Positions 28,353 to 37,368 of a DNA stretch of 64,000 bases are shown here, piece after piece (the first letter of the stretch is position 1; each line of letters starts with the position of its first letter). The notes under the pieces are model-generated. The model did no database searches and was not told the DNA's origin. It was given only the letters and a program-made list of their open reading frames with translations. The translations under genes and the position numbers were made by a program. The stretch is from the NCBI RefSeq assembly GCF_026340975.1, contig NZ_JAPEOS010000001.1, positions 2,378,501-2,442,500 on the forward strand, written 5' to 3'. This DNA comes from Streptomyces sp. NBC_01214. GTDB taxonomy: Bacteria > Actinomycetota > Actinomycetes > Streptomycetales > Streptomycetaceae.

Positions 28353-31300
28353 ATGCACGGCCGGACGGCGCATGCCGAGCCTTTCGACGCAGGTGCCGAC
28401 CCGGGCTCGGAGCGGTTGAGGGCGGTACTGGGTGGCTGGCGCGAGTCGCTCATCGACCTGGGCGGCCGCAACCGGCTGCTGAACTTCCGCCACACCAGGT
28501 CCTCCACGTTGGAGATCACCTCGCCCGGCGCCGGCCCCCTGCTGGAACAGCTGGACCGCGGGTGGGACTTCGCCCCCGTCGAGGAGGTCGAGGAAGAGCC
28601 GTCCGGCGTCACCCTGGACAAGGCACCGCGGGGGGCGGCCCGAGCACGGCCGGCCCACGGGATCCTCACGCAGAAGCAGACCCAGCAGGCCCTCGACAGT
28701 GCCCTGCGGCAGCTGCGCCAGAAGTCGAACCAGACCTTCAACGACTTCGGGTTGTGGGTGCTCTGGGTCGGCGTCGGAATGCTCGACTGGTGTGAGGAGG
28801 GAGCCCACGAGAGCAGCTCGGCGCCCCTCGTGCTGGTCCCGGTGCAGCTCGTGCGGGACCGGACGGGAAAGATCCGGCTGCACCGGGCCGAGGAGCAGGA
28901 CGCGGTGCACAATCCGGCGCTCGCCGTGAAGCTCGCCCAGCTCGGCGTCGACTGGACGCCCGTGGCGGACACCGACTGCCTCGACGCGGCCGCCGTGCTG
29001 GCCGGGGCCCGGGCGGCCGTCGCGGGCCAGGCCGGCTGGGCGGTCCGTGACGGCGTCGTCCTGGCCATGTTCGCCGCTCACAAGGAGGCCATGTACCAGG
29101 ACCTCAAGGAGAACGAGGCGGCGATCCTCGCCAGCCCGCTCATCCGGGCGATCGGGCTGGGACCGGACTCGGGCCTCCCGGATGACGTCATCGGTTTCGA
29201 TCCGCCCGCGATCGAGCGGATCGACGAGGTCCAGCTGCCCGAGCGGACCCCGCTGGTCCTGGACGCCGACGCCTCGCAGCGCCAGTGCATCGCGGCCGCC
29301 ATGGCGAACCGGTCGTTCGTGATGAGCGGCCCGCCCGGCACCGGCAAGAGCCAGACGATCACCAACATGATCGCGGCGCTGATGCACTCCGGCCGCACCG
29401 TCCTGTTCGTCAGTGAGAAGGCCGCGGCGCTGGACGTCGTACGCAATCGACTGACCGACGTCGGCCTCGGGGACTTCGTCCTGGCCCTGCACAGCAGTGA
29501 CACCAGCAAGAAGGCCGTGGCCCAGGAACTGGACCGTGCGCTGACGACCGAAGTGCGGGCTTCCGGGGCCGCCGAGCACGAGCTCGACGAGGCAAGGCGG
29601 CTGCGCGAGGAACTGTCCGCCTACGCCGCCGCGATGAACGAGGAGCGGCAGCCGCTTGGCCGCACGCTGCACGATGTGTTGGGCCGGCTCGCACTGCTCG
29701 GCCGGCAGGAGGTTCCGCAGCTGACGCTCACCTCCGGGGCCGCCGCCGTTACCGACACGCTCAGCGCCGCCGCGCTGCACGAGGTGCTCACGGCCGCCCG
29801 CTCGGTCGCCCGGTCCTGGCGGCCCGTCGCGGAGGGCGACTCCTTCCCTTGGTGGGGGCTGCGTGACCCCGAGGCGACGGGAGGAGGCTCGGCGACCACG
29901 GCGCTCGCCGATGCCGCCGATGCCCTGCAGTCGCTCCGGGCGGCTGCGGAACGTAGGCCCCTGGCGGCCGACACACCCCTGCCGAAGACGGTCCGGGACG
30001 TCCGGCGGATCGCGGACGACCTCCGCGCGGGGCTGCCCGTACGCACCTCGGGCGGGGCGAACGCGCCGTTCGAGGACCACTCGCCCGTCATCGCACAGCT
30101 CGCCGAGGGCTTCGGCCTGGGCAAACCGCGGGACATCGGGTCCGTACTCGCGCTGTTCGAGCTCGTCGACCTGGAGGGTGCCGAGCACCGGCCCCCGCTG
30201 CACTGGTTCGACGTGGCGAACCTGCGCCAGGCGCAGGCCGCGGCGGAGCAGTTCAAGGAGGCCGTCGGCGAGGAGGACGCGGCGCGCGGCGCGGCGCAGG
30301 ACGTGTTCGGACCGCAGGTCCTGACCTACGAGGCCCTCGCCGATCTGGTGCGCCGGTTCGCCGAGGACCACCACGGGCTCACCGCCCGCTTCAAGGGCCA
30401 GTACCGCGCCGACCGGGAGGCGGCGAGCGCCCTCACCGTGACCGGGGCCTGGGACAAGCACCTGCCCGGCAGACTGGCACAGGCGCTCGCCTGGCAGCAG
30501 GCCCGTGCCCGGGTGCTGCGGCTGACCGAGGAGCACCGGGCGCTGCTGGGCCCCTACCTGCCCGGTGGTGCCGACGGATTCGCGGCGCTCGACAAGGCTC
30601 TGGCCAACGCCGCCCGGATCGCGGAGCTCACGGCGGAAAGCAACGAGCGGCGCGCCGTGGCCGACCGCCTCGCGCACGGAGCGGACACGGACCACGGATA
30701 CGCCGGGCTACAGGTCCAGGCCGTCCGCGGTTCCCTCGCCGACTGGTGCGATGCCGTGGACCTGCGTGCAGCACGATGGACCGAGACCTCGGCGCGGCTC
30801 GCCGCGATGTTCGAGGACGGGCGCCGGCTCAAGCTGTTGCCGGCCCTGGGCGGCACGCTGGAGGAGGCCGCCCGCGCCCTCGCCGTCCTGGCGGCGGACC
30901 CCGCGGGCCCGGGGGAGTGGCAGACGTACCGCAGCGCACTCTCGGTGCTGACGGGCCGCGGGCTCGACGACCTCGTCTCCCGGGCCGCGGAGCGGGGCAT
31001 CGGCGCGGAGGACTTCCCCCAGGTCGTGGAGCGCGCCCTGCTCCAGCTCTGGGCCGACACGCTGCTCGCCGCCGACGGCAGGCTGCGTACGGCCCGTGCC
31101 GCGGAGCTCGACGCCCGGGTGCGGAGCTTCCGCGAGGCCGACCGGATGCTGGTGGCCGCGGCGAGCGGCGCCGTCATCGAGTCGTGCAACAGTCGCAAGC
31201 CCAAGGCCTTCGGTGCGGGCGGGGCCTCGCTGATCCGCCGCGAAGCGGAGAAGAAGACCCGCCACATGGCCGTGCGGGAACTCCTCGGCAAGGCGCGGGA

Positions 31301-33290
31301 GGTGGTCCAGGCGGTCAAGCCCTGTTTCATGATGAACCCGCTCTCGGTGAGCCAGTACCTTCCGGCCGACTACCGCTTCGACGTGGTGATCTTCGACGAA
31401 GCTTCGCAGGTCAGGCCCGGTGACGCGGTCAACTGCGTGTACCGGGGCCGTTCCCTGGTCGTCGCGGGCGACGAGAAGCAGCTGCCGCCCACCTCGTTCT
31501 TCGACTCGGCCGTCGGGGACGAGGGCGATGAGTACGACGAGGAGCTGCCCGACGCCTTCGAATCGCTGCTCCATGCGTGCAAGGCGGGAGCGATGCGCGA
31601 GCTTCCGCTGCGCTGGCACTACCGCAGCCGCCACGAGGACCTCATCACCTTCAGCAACCGGTCCTTCTACGGCAACGCCATGGTGACCTTCCCGGGGGCG
31701 CTGGAACGCGGCCCCGACATCGGTGTGGAGTTCTTCAAGGTGGACGGCTGCTACGACAGGGGCGGGCGCCGGGACAACCGGCGTGAGGCGGAGGCCGTGG
31801 CACAGCGCGTGCTGCACCACTTCGACACCCGGCCGGGCCGCAGCCTCGGCGTGGTGGCGCTCTCGCAGGCCCAGGCGACTGCGATCGACGAATCCGTACA
31901 GCAGGCCCGACTGGCCCGCCCGGACCTCGACCACTGCTTCACCGAGGACCGCCTCGACGGGTTCTTCGTGAAGAACCTGGAGTCGGTCCAGGGCGACGAG
32001 CGCGACGTCATGATCATGTCGCTCGGTTACGGTCCGGACGAACGCGGGGTACTGGGGCTCAACTTCGGCCCCATCAACAGGGAAGGCGGCTGGCGACGCC
32101 TCAACGTCGCCGTCACCCGGGCCCGGTTCCGCGTGGAGGTGGTCGCCTCGTTCCACGGATCCCAGCTCAAGGACGGCCCCAACGAGAGCGTGCAGCACCT
32201 CAAGCGCTACCTCGAATACGCGGAGAACGGGCCCGCGGTCCTCGCCAGGGACACCGTGCAGGCGGACGCAGAGCCGGACAGCCCCTTCGAGGAGTCGGTG
32301 CTGGCCGTCCTGCGCGACTGGGGATACGAAGTGCAGCCGCAGGTGGGCGTCGCGGGCTACCGGGTCGACCTCGGCCTGCGGCACCCGGCGGCACAGGGCT
32401 CGTTCGCGCTCGGCATCGAATGCGACGGGGCGATGTACCACTCGTCACGAGCGGCCCGCGACCGCGACCGGCTGCGCCAGCAGGTACTGGAAGGACTCGG
32501 CTGGACCCTGCACCGGATCTGGGGCACCGACTGGTACCGCAACCGTCCGGAGGCGGAGCGCCGGCTGAAGGAGGCGGTCGAGGCAGCGGTGGCGACCGAC
32601 CCCTTCGCGCGACCCGAGACGGTACGGTCGCCCGACCGCAGCGCGCTCGGCGCGCAGACGGAGACCGCCGAGACGCGGATCCCGACACCCCGCCCGGAGC
32701 CGGAGCGGGTCTTCCTGGTGGACCGGGCGCCGGTACGCGACTGGAGCACGCGGTACGTGCTCGCGGAGATCGGCGTGGACGCCTGGGCCGTACCGGAGTT
32801 CCACACCCCGGAAGCGCGTCCCGTACTGCGGAAGGTGCTGGCGCAGATCATCGAGGTGGAGGGGCCGATCCATCAGGACCTCCTGGTCCAGCGTGCGCGG
32901 GAAGCCTGGGGGCTCGGCAAGTCGGGTCGGCGGATGGTGGAGAACGCCCAGCAGGTGCTGCACGCCCTGGTGCGTGCCGGGATCGCGCAGTGCGACAGCG
33001 GCTTCGCGGACGTTGCCGGTCGGCCGCTGCGGGGTGCCCGCACGCCGTTGGAGGACCAGCCGCGCAAGATCGCCCATGTTTCACCGGCCGAGCGACAGCT
33101 GGCGATGAGGGAGCTGGCCCTGGAATGCCCGGGGATGACCACGGAGGAACTGCTCCAGCAGACCCGGGAGCTCTTCGGCTGGAAGCGCATGGGGTCCGAC
33201 ATCCGCAGCGCGCTCGAAGCAGACGTCAGGGACCTCCTCACCCGGGGCGGGCTCACCGGGACGCCGGACCGGCTGGTCGCTACGCGCTGA
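28353..33290 (+). CDS. DUF4011/SF1 helicase with C-terminal Vsr-like (MTES_1575) nuclease and DUF3320
   Basis: A 1645-residue multidomain protein. The N-terminal DUF4011 signature is WRESLIDLGGRNRLLNFRHT. It is followed by a split Upf1-like SF1 helicase: MSGPPGTGKSQTITNMIAAL (Walker A, about 327), FDVVIFDEASQVRPGDAV (Walker B, about 1011), VVAGDEKQLPPTSFF, SVQGDERDVMIMSLGYG and RRLNVAVTRARFRVEV (motif VI). About 600 residues separate motifs I and II. Near 1313-1420 lies a PD-(D/E)xK-type nuclease domain (YRVDLGLRHP, ALGIECDGAMYHSSRAARDR). The end matches DUF3320. Family members occur in genomic islands and are suspected of nucleic-acid surveillance or phage defence. A GGAGG precedes the ATG. 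Its 3' end overlaps the HAD gene by 11 bp. Confidence 0.9.
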   Translation: MHGRTAHAEPFDAGADPGSERLRAVLGGWRESLIDLGGRNRLLNFRHTRSSTLEITSPGAGPLLEQLDRGWDFAPVEEVEEEPSGVTLDKAPRGAARARPAHGILTQKQTQQALDSALRQLRQKSNQTFNDFGLWVLWVGVGMLDWCEEGAHESSSAPLVLVPVQLVRDRTGKIRLHRAEEQDAVHNPALAVKLAQLGVDWTPVADTDCLDAAAVLAGARAAVAGQAGWAVRDGVVLAMFAAHKEAMYQDLKENEAAILASPLIRAIGLGPDSGLPDDVIGFDPPAIERIDEVQLPERTPLVLDADASQRQCIAAAMANRSFVMSGPPGTGKSQTITNMIAALMHSGRTVLFVSEKAAALDVVRNRLTDVGLGDFVLALHSSDTSKKAVAQELDRALTTEVRASGAAEHELDEARRLREELSAYAAAMNEERQPLGRTLHDVLGRLALLGRQEVPQLTLTSGAAAVTDTLSAAALHEVLTAARSVARSWRPVAEGDSFPWWGLRDPEATGGGSATTALADAADALQSLRAAAERRPLAADTPLPKTVRDVRRIADDLRAGLPVRTSGGANAPFEDHSPVIAQLAEGFGLGKPRDIGSVLALFELVDLEGAEHRPPLHWFDVANLRQAQAAAEQFKEAVGEEDAARGAAQDVFGPQVLTYEALADLVRRFAEDHHGLTARFKGQYRADREAASALTVTGAWDKHLPGRLAQALAWQQARARVLRLTEEHRALLGPYLPGGADGFAALDKALANAARIAELTAESNERRAVADRLAHGADTDHGYAGLQVQAVRGSLADWCDAVDLRAARWTETSARLAAMFEDGRRLKLLPALGGTLEEAARALAVLAADPAGPGEWQTYRSALSVLTGRGLDDLVSRAAERGIGAEDFPQVVERALLQLWADTLLAADGRLRTARAAELDARVRSFREADRMLVAAASGAVIESCNSRKPKAFGAGGASLIRREAEKKTRHMAVRELLGKAREVVQAVKPCFMMNPLSVSQYLPADYRFDVVIFDEASQVRPGDAVNCVYRGRSLVVAGDEKQLPPTSFFDSAVGDEGDEYDEELPDAFESLLHACKAGAMRELPLRWHYRSRHEDLITFSNRSFYGNAMVTFPGALERGPDIGVEFFKVDGCYDRGGRRDNRREAEAVAQRVLHHFDTRPGRSLGVVALSQAQATAIDESVQQARLARPDLDHCFTEDRLDGFFVKNLESVQGDERDVMIMSLGYGPDERGVLGLNFGPINREGGWRRLNVAVTRARFRVEVVASFHGSQLKDGPNESVQHLKRYLEYAENGPAVLARDTVQADAEPDSPFEESVLAVLRDWGYEVQPQVGVAGYRVDLGLRHPAAQGSFALGIECDGAMYHSSRAARDRDRLRQQVLEGLGWTLHRIWGTDWYRNRPEAERRLKEAVEAAVATDPFARPETVRSPDRSALGAQTETAETRIPTPRPEPERVFLVDRAPVRDWSTRYVLAEIGVDAWAVPEFHTPEARPVLRKVLAQIIEVEGPIHQDLLVQRAREAWGLGKSGRRMVENAQQVLHALVRAGIAQCDSGFADVAGRPLRGARTPLEDQPRKIAHVSPAERQLAMRELALECPGMTTEELLQQTRELFGWKRMGSDIRSALEADVRDLLTRGGLTGTPDRLVATR

Positions 33291-33819
33291 GTCCGGCGGC
33301 CCAGCGGGTCAAGGTGGTGAAGTCCCGGTCGCGCAGGCCGTGGCGCGGGTGGATGCGCAGCAGGAGGGCCGGAGCCGGATGGTGTTCGGCGACCCAAGCG
33401 CGGTCGCGCGAGGTGATCATGTCGTCGACCCAGGCGAAGGGGCGGCCGGCCGCCCAGTCGCGGAGGTGGCGGGTCTTCCACGAGAGGCCGTCGGGGTCGT
33501 CGGCGAAGAGTTCGGGCCACTCGACGACGGTGAGGTCACCCGGCAGTCCGATGTGCGGGGAGATCATCGTGTTGGCCTGGTGCGTCCAGGCGGTGGCCCA
33601 GGTGAGCTCGAACGGCAGGGCCAGCAGCCGGGCGCCGTGGGACGGGTGCAGGCGCACCCGGGCGCCGCGCCGGGCCCTGCGGGACTCCGGGTCGCGGTAG
33701 GAGAGCCAGACGTCGGGCCACATCCGGTGGCTCCGGTATCCGCGCAAACCGGCGAGGGGCGAGCGGAACGGGTTGAGGGGGCCGTCCACGTCGAGGAGGA
33801 GCAGCGGGCGATCGGTCAT
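33280..33819 (-). CDS. HAD-like hydrolase
   Basis: A 179-residue protein of the haloacid dehalogenase superfamily. Motif I is LLLLDVDGPLNPF (DVDGPLN, with the nucleophile Asp and acid Asp). A late acidic motif IV occurs in FAWVDDMITSRDRAWV (DD). The lack of a large cap (length below 200) suggests a C0-type phosphatase acting on a large or polymeric substrate. The ATG at 33819 directly precedes MTDRPLLLLDVDG, although the ribosome site is weak. It is convergent with the helicase-nuclease gene, with an 11-bp overlap of the 3' ends. Confidence 0.78.
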   Translation of the reverse strand: MTDRPLLLLDVDGPLNPFRSPLAGLRGYRSHRMWPDVWLSYRDPESRRARRGARVRLHPSHGARLLALPFELTWATAWTHQANTMISPHIGLPGDLTVVEWPELFADDPDGLSWKTRHLRDWAAGRPFAWVDDMITSRDRAWVAEHHPAPALLLRIHPRHGLRDRDFTTLTRWAAGLSA

Positions 33820-33844
33820 GAAGTGACCACTACCCAGTACACGA

Positions 33845-33873
33845 TTGAGTGAAATGCTGACCGTCTCTATAAC
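33845..33873 (+). promoter_or_regulatory. Predicted promoter of the chaplin gene (TTGAGT-17-TATAAC)
   Basis: TTGAGT (33845-33850) and TATAAC (33868-33873) are separated by 17 bp, 74 bp before the chaplin ATG. Both hexamers are close to the vegetative consensus, and the region is AT-rich for this genome. Confidence 0.6.
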
Positions 33874-33946
33874 CCGAATGGGGTCAGAGCGTTGTTTCCG
33901 GTGCGGGGACATTACCCGCGAACTCGTCCGGAAGGCAGGGAAACTG

Positions 33947-34663
33947 ATGCGTCACAGTCGTCGGAATGGCTTCATCGCGGCCGTGGTTGCGGGAGGCGGA
34001 CTGGCGGTCGCGGGTGTGGGCGGACTCGCCCACGCCGACGCGGACGCGGGTGGTCGGGCCGAGCGCTCGCCGGGACTGCTGTCCGGAAACCTCGTACAAC
34101 TGCCGGTGCACCTCCCGGTGAACGTGTGCGGGAACACCGTGAGCGTGGTCGGCGTGCTCAACCCGGCCGCCGGAAACCGCTGTAGCAACGTGTCGTCGGG
34201 GGGCGGTGGTGGCCGCCAGTCCGGCGCCAGCTCGACGCATTCTTCGAAACCGGCAGGCGCCAACGGCGGCGGGGCGCACGCCCAGGGAAGCGGAAAGGAT
34301 TCTCCCGGAGTGCTCTCCGGCAACGGGCTCCAGCTTCCGGTCGACCTCCCGCTGAACGTCAGCGGCAACTCCGTGAACGTGGTCGGGATCGGCAACCCCT
34401 CGCTGGGCAACACGTCCGTCAACGGCGAGCAGCCCACGGGCGGTAAGCCCGTCCAGCCGCCCGTCGTCGAAAAGCCGGTGACGCCGGTCGTCTCCCCGCC
34501 CGCGCCCGCGTCCGTGCCCCCGCGCCCGGCGCCGCCCGCCCCGCCGAGGCACAGCGAGGCGCTCGCCCACACCGGATCGGACGGCGTCGGCTACCTGCTG
34601 CCCAGCGGTGGCGCGCTCCTCCTCGGTGGAGTGCTCCTCTACCGCCGCTTCCGCCTCAACTGA
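33947..34663 (+). CDS. Long chaplin with two chaplin domains and sortase signal
   Basis: A 238-residue surface protein that should coat aerial hyphae. Signal peptide MRHSRRNGFIAAVVAGGGLA. Chaplin domain 1 (about 41-81, SPGLLSGNLVQLPVHLPVNV) has the paired Cys61 and Cys79. Domain 2 (about 119-159) is homologous but has Ser139 and Ser157 at the two cysteine positions, exactly 78 residues on. A Pro/Val stalk leads to the sortase E signal LAHTG (206-210), a hydrophobic stretch (YLLPSGGALLLGGVLLY) and basic RRFRLN, so the protein should be linked to peptidoglycan. The ATG at 33947 is preferred over the upstream open frame. Confidence 0.93.
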   Translation: MRHSRRNGFIAAVVAGGGLAVAGVGGLAHADADAGGRAERSPGLLSGNLVQLPVHLPVNVCGNTVSVVGVLNPAAGNRCSNVSSGGGGGRQSGASSTHSSKPAGANGGGAHAQGSGKDSPGVLSGNGLQLPVDLPLNVSGNSVNVVGIGNPSLGNTSVNGEQPTGGKPVQPPVVEKPVTPVVSPPAPASVPPRPAPPAPPRHSEALAHTGSDGVGYLLPSGGALLLGGVLLYRRFRLN

Positions 34664-35354
34664 TCTCCCCCGAGGGCGGCGTACGCCATCCGTCCAGGAT
34701 GGCGTCGATCCGCGGGGCCAGCCGGGCACGGGCCGCGAACCGGGGGACCCCAGCCATCAGCAGGGCGTCGTACTCGGTGTCGGTGTGCCGGACCGCCGCC
34801 CGGACGGCGACGGACACCGCCAGTTCGTCGAGGGCGCGGCTGGCCGCCGTACGGCCCACCCGGCCGCTGCCGCGCAGCGAGGCGTGGGTGGCGATCGCCA
34901 CGGCCCGATCGGCCGGACAACCGGGGAACAGCCGCACGATCTCGGCGGCGAAGGCCGCCGTGAAGCGGGTGTCCTCGGCCGAACGCCGCCGCCGGTCGCG
35001 CTCCCGGCGGCGCGCCCGCGCCTCGGAGTCCGCGAGGCAGGCGCGCTCCGCGCGCGCCAGCGCGGCCTCCTCGACGAGGAGGCCCAGGCGCTCGTAGCGG
35101 TGCCGGCGCTTGTTGAAGCGCACGACGACGGCGCAGAGCGAACTGGCCTCGCGGGAGCGGCGGGTGAGCGCCGTGTCCCCCCGCGGGAGATACACGAGAT
35201 GGCCGAGATCCGTGCAGTCCAGGCAGCGGGGTACGCCGGACTCGCGGACGAGGTGCCGGAGCGGGCCCTGCCGGCAGTCGGCGCAGTGGATCTGCTTCAG
35301 CGACTCAAAAACCACCAGGCTCATAGAGGGGTGATACCGCTGTATGACCCTCAT
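34656..35354 (-). CDS. DUF2293 domain protein with N-terminal zinc-ribbon cysteines
   Basis: About 232 residues. The N-terminus has paired cysteines in IHCADCRQG and PRCLDCTDL, a plausible four-Cys zinc site. A strongly basic central segment (ARARRRERDRRRRSAEDTRF) follows, then the DUF2293 domain, with EIVRLFPGCPADRAVAIATH, SGRVGRTAASRALDE and AVSVAVRAAVRHTDTEYDAL. The domain occurs in bacteria and fungi without assigned function; zinc and basic residues suggest nucleic-acid contact. The start is uncertain: ATG at 35354 (AGGTGAT adjacent) or at 35324 (MSLVVFESLK). The 3' end overlaps the chaplin gene by 8 bp. Confidence 0.78.
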   Translation of the reverse strand: MRVIQRYHPSMSLVVFESLKQIHCADCRQGPLRHLVRESGVPRCLDCTDLGHLVYLPRGDTALTRRSREASSLCAVVVRFNKRRHRYERLGLLVEEAALARAERACLADSEARARRRERDRRRRSAEDTRFTAAFAAEIVRLFPGCPADRAVAIATHASLRGSGRVGRTAASRALDELAVSVAVRAAVRHTDTEYDALLMAGVPRFAARARLAPRIDAILDGWRTPPSGEIS

Positions 35355-35463
35355 ATCACCTGGTGAAGAAGGCATGTTGATGTTTCGTCGAGTGTTCCTG
35401 GATGCCCCTCGGCCCTCTTACCGTGGGGCGGTGGACCGTAGGAGGTCCGTCGAGGAGGAGCAC

Positions 35464-35868
35464 ATGGGCGGGCAGCTGACGATGACGGCACGTTCGGGCG
35501 GAGCGAGCGTCGCCACGGCCGCGACTGGCCGGGAGATAGTCATACCGCCGGGCGGCTGCACCGGCTGGCACTTCCACCGGGTCAGACTGGAGGCGGTGGT
35601 CATATCCGGGACCCTGACCCGGGTCCTGCACGACCGCACCGTCGTGGTGCACACGACCGGGACCACCTTCGTGGAGCCCGCGGGCATAGGCCACATCCAC
35701 CTGGGCCACAACCTCGGCACCGAGCCGGTGGTGCTCCATGTGACCCCCGCGCTCCCGGTGGGGACGCCCTTCTCGATACCCACCCCGGCACCGGCCGGTG
35801 CCACGCAGGCGGCCTGTCGCTCACACAAGCCGACGTATCTCTCCGCGGACCCGATAGAAGCCCCCTGA
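35464..35868 (+). CDS. Cupin-domain protein
   Basis: A 134-residue single-domain cupin. Motif 1 carries HFHRVRLEAVVISGTL (metal-ligand His pair WHFH and a Glu), and motif 2 has PAGIGHIHLGHNL. Small size and lack of a second domain suit a metal-binding isomerase, dioxygenase or sensor; the ligand is not predictable. A strong GAGGAGG precedes the ATG at 35464, so the upstream in-frame ATG at 35344 is rejected. The last 48 bp overlap the convergent WGR-propeller gene. Confidence 0.8.
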   Translation: MGGQLTMTARSGGASVATAATGREIVIPPGGCTGWHFHRVRLEAVVISGTLTRVLHDRTVVVHTTGTTFVEPAGIGHIHLGHNLGTEPVVLHVTPALPVGTPFSIPTPAPAGATQAACRSHKPTYLSADPIEAP

Positions 35869-37275
35869 GGCGGCGTGCAGCCCCTCGACCACGTACCGGG
35901 CGCCGGGCTCCCGTATCCCGCGCGGGAACTGGACGTTCCACGAGGGCTCGAAGCCCTCCGACACCACCTGGACCCGCATCCGGCCGCCCTGCTGGACGCA
36001 CTCCACCACCACGCCGCCGGCCGGTGAAGCGGCCACCGTGGCCATCGAAACCGTCGCCACCGCCGAGGCCGAAGCGGCCGGGGTGAACACCGGCAGCGCC
36101 GCCGCCGACTTCACGTCCATCGGCGCGGGCACCGAGCCCTGCTGGGCCGCCGCGATCGCCTGCTCGGTCGCGTCCACGCAGACCAGCGACCCGTCCGTGG
36201 TGACGAGGTACAGCCGCTCGTCCAAGTACTGCATGGACAGTGCCGACCCGCCGCCCGTCCCCAGCTTCCACAGCCGTCGGCCGTCGGCGTCGAAGCAGTA
36301 GACCGAGGACGATGAGTCGCCGGCGAAGACGTGCCGCCCGTCGGGCGAGGTCGCGCACGAGTACACCGCGGCATCGCACGCGTAGGAGGCCTCCACCGCC
36401 CCCGTCGCCTTCGAGAGCCGCTGCACGGTGTTGCGGACCGTGCCCGCGTACACCGCCTGGTCCTCCTGCCAACCGAACAGCACCCCGCCGGGGGTCTTGG
36501 TGTGCCACAACTGCCCGCTGCCGTCGGCCGCGTAGGCCGTCACGCCACCGCTGTGCCCGTGGAAGACCGCCCGCTCGTCCGCCCGGACCATCCAGGCGCC
36601 CGTCCCGCCGGACTTCCGCGACCACTGGTGCTCGTCCTCGTGGTCGATGACGGTCAGGCCGCCGTTCGCGTCGGAGACGTTCAGCACGCCCTCGTGGATG
36701 TCGAGCCAGTAGATGTCCACGTCCGCCGCGATCGCGTAGGCCCCGAAGGGCACCTTCGACGACAGGTCGTACACCGTGCCGTCGTCACAGCCCGCGTAGA
36801 TCCAGAACTCGTCCGCCACCAGGCACTTCACCCCGTCCGGCAGCGAATACCGGGCGAGCACCTCGCCGCCGTGGCTCAGCGTGTACACATCGCCCGCCTG
36901 GTTGCCGACCCAGCAGCGGTCCTCGTCCACATGGATGCCGAAGGCCGACGAACCGGTCCGGAAGCGCCACAGCACCGGAGCCACCGCGCGCGCCGTCGAG
37001 GGTGCGGAGGTCACCTGACGGCGGGTCACCGACCGGGCGGCGCGCTGCCCCTGCACGGCCGGGGCGTACCCCTTGCGCACCTTCTCCCCGATCTTCTTCG
37101 CGGCGGCCGCGCGGGCCTTCTCGGCGCTCGGGAACGCGGAGGTCTGCAGCTGGCCGTCCGCGCCGATGCGCCCGTACCGCACGGACACGGACGCGCCGTC
37201 GACGGTCACCTCGTAGAACTTGTGTGCCGCGCCGTCGTCCTGCGACAGCTCCAGATACGTCGTCTCCCGAGCCAT
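35821..37275 (-). CDS. WGR-domain protein with PQQ-like beta-propeller
   Basis: A 484-residue protein. Residues 1-75 are a WGR domain in which Trp is replaced by Tyr (SVRYGRIGADGQLQTSAF). Residues about 100-385 form a seven-bladed propeller of PQQ/WD type (HVDEDRCWVGNQAGDVYTLS, CATSPDGRHVFAGDSSSSVY, YLVTTDGSLVCVDATEQAIA). The C-terminal 90 residues are separate (FEPSWNVQFPRGIREPGARY). WGR domains bind DNA ends in PARPs; bacterial versions are combined with many partners. No signal peptide, so the propeller is cytoplasmic, which is unusual for PQQ-like repeats. Good ribosome site GGGGAGAGG. Confidence 0.88.
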   Translation of the reverse strand: MARETTYLELSQDDGAAHKFYEVTVDGASVSVRYGRIGADGQLQTSAFPSAEKARAAAAKKIGEKVRKGYAPAVQGQRAARSVTRRQVTSAPSTARAVAPVLWRFRTGSSAFGIHVDEDRCWVGNQAGDVYTLSHGGEVLARYSLPDGVKCLVADEFWIYAGCDDGTVYDLSSKVPFGAYAIAADVDIYWLDIHEGVLNVSDANGGLTVIDHEDEHQWSRKSGGTGAWMVRADERAVFHGHSGGVTAYAADGSGQLWHTKTPGGVLFGWQEDQAVYAGTVRNTVQRLSKATGAVEASYACDAAVYSCATSPDGRHVFAGDSSSSVYCFDADGRRLWKLGTGGGSALSMQYLDERLYLVTTDGSLVCVDATEQAIAAAQQGSVPAPMDVKSAAALPVFTPAASASAVATVSMATVAASPAGGVVVECVQQGGRMRVQVVSEGFEPSWNVQFPRGIREPGARYVVEGLHAASGGFYRVRGEIRRLV

Positions 37276-37368
37276 GACAAACCTCTCCCCAAAGGCAGCG
37301 CCGCCGGCTCCCTTTCGGCCGGTGATCCCTCGTGAAAAACGCTAAGCCCCACCACTGACAATGGGCCC

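Noticed and set aside
26787..30695. A 1302-codon open frame on the minus strand across the SWIM and DUF4011 genes
   Set aside because: It is antisense to two strongly supported genes. Its composition (Gly/Arg/Pro/Leu-rich, no domains) is what the GC-rich third positions of the real genes produce on the opposite strand.
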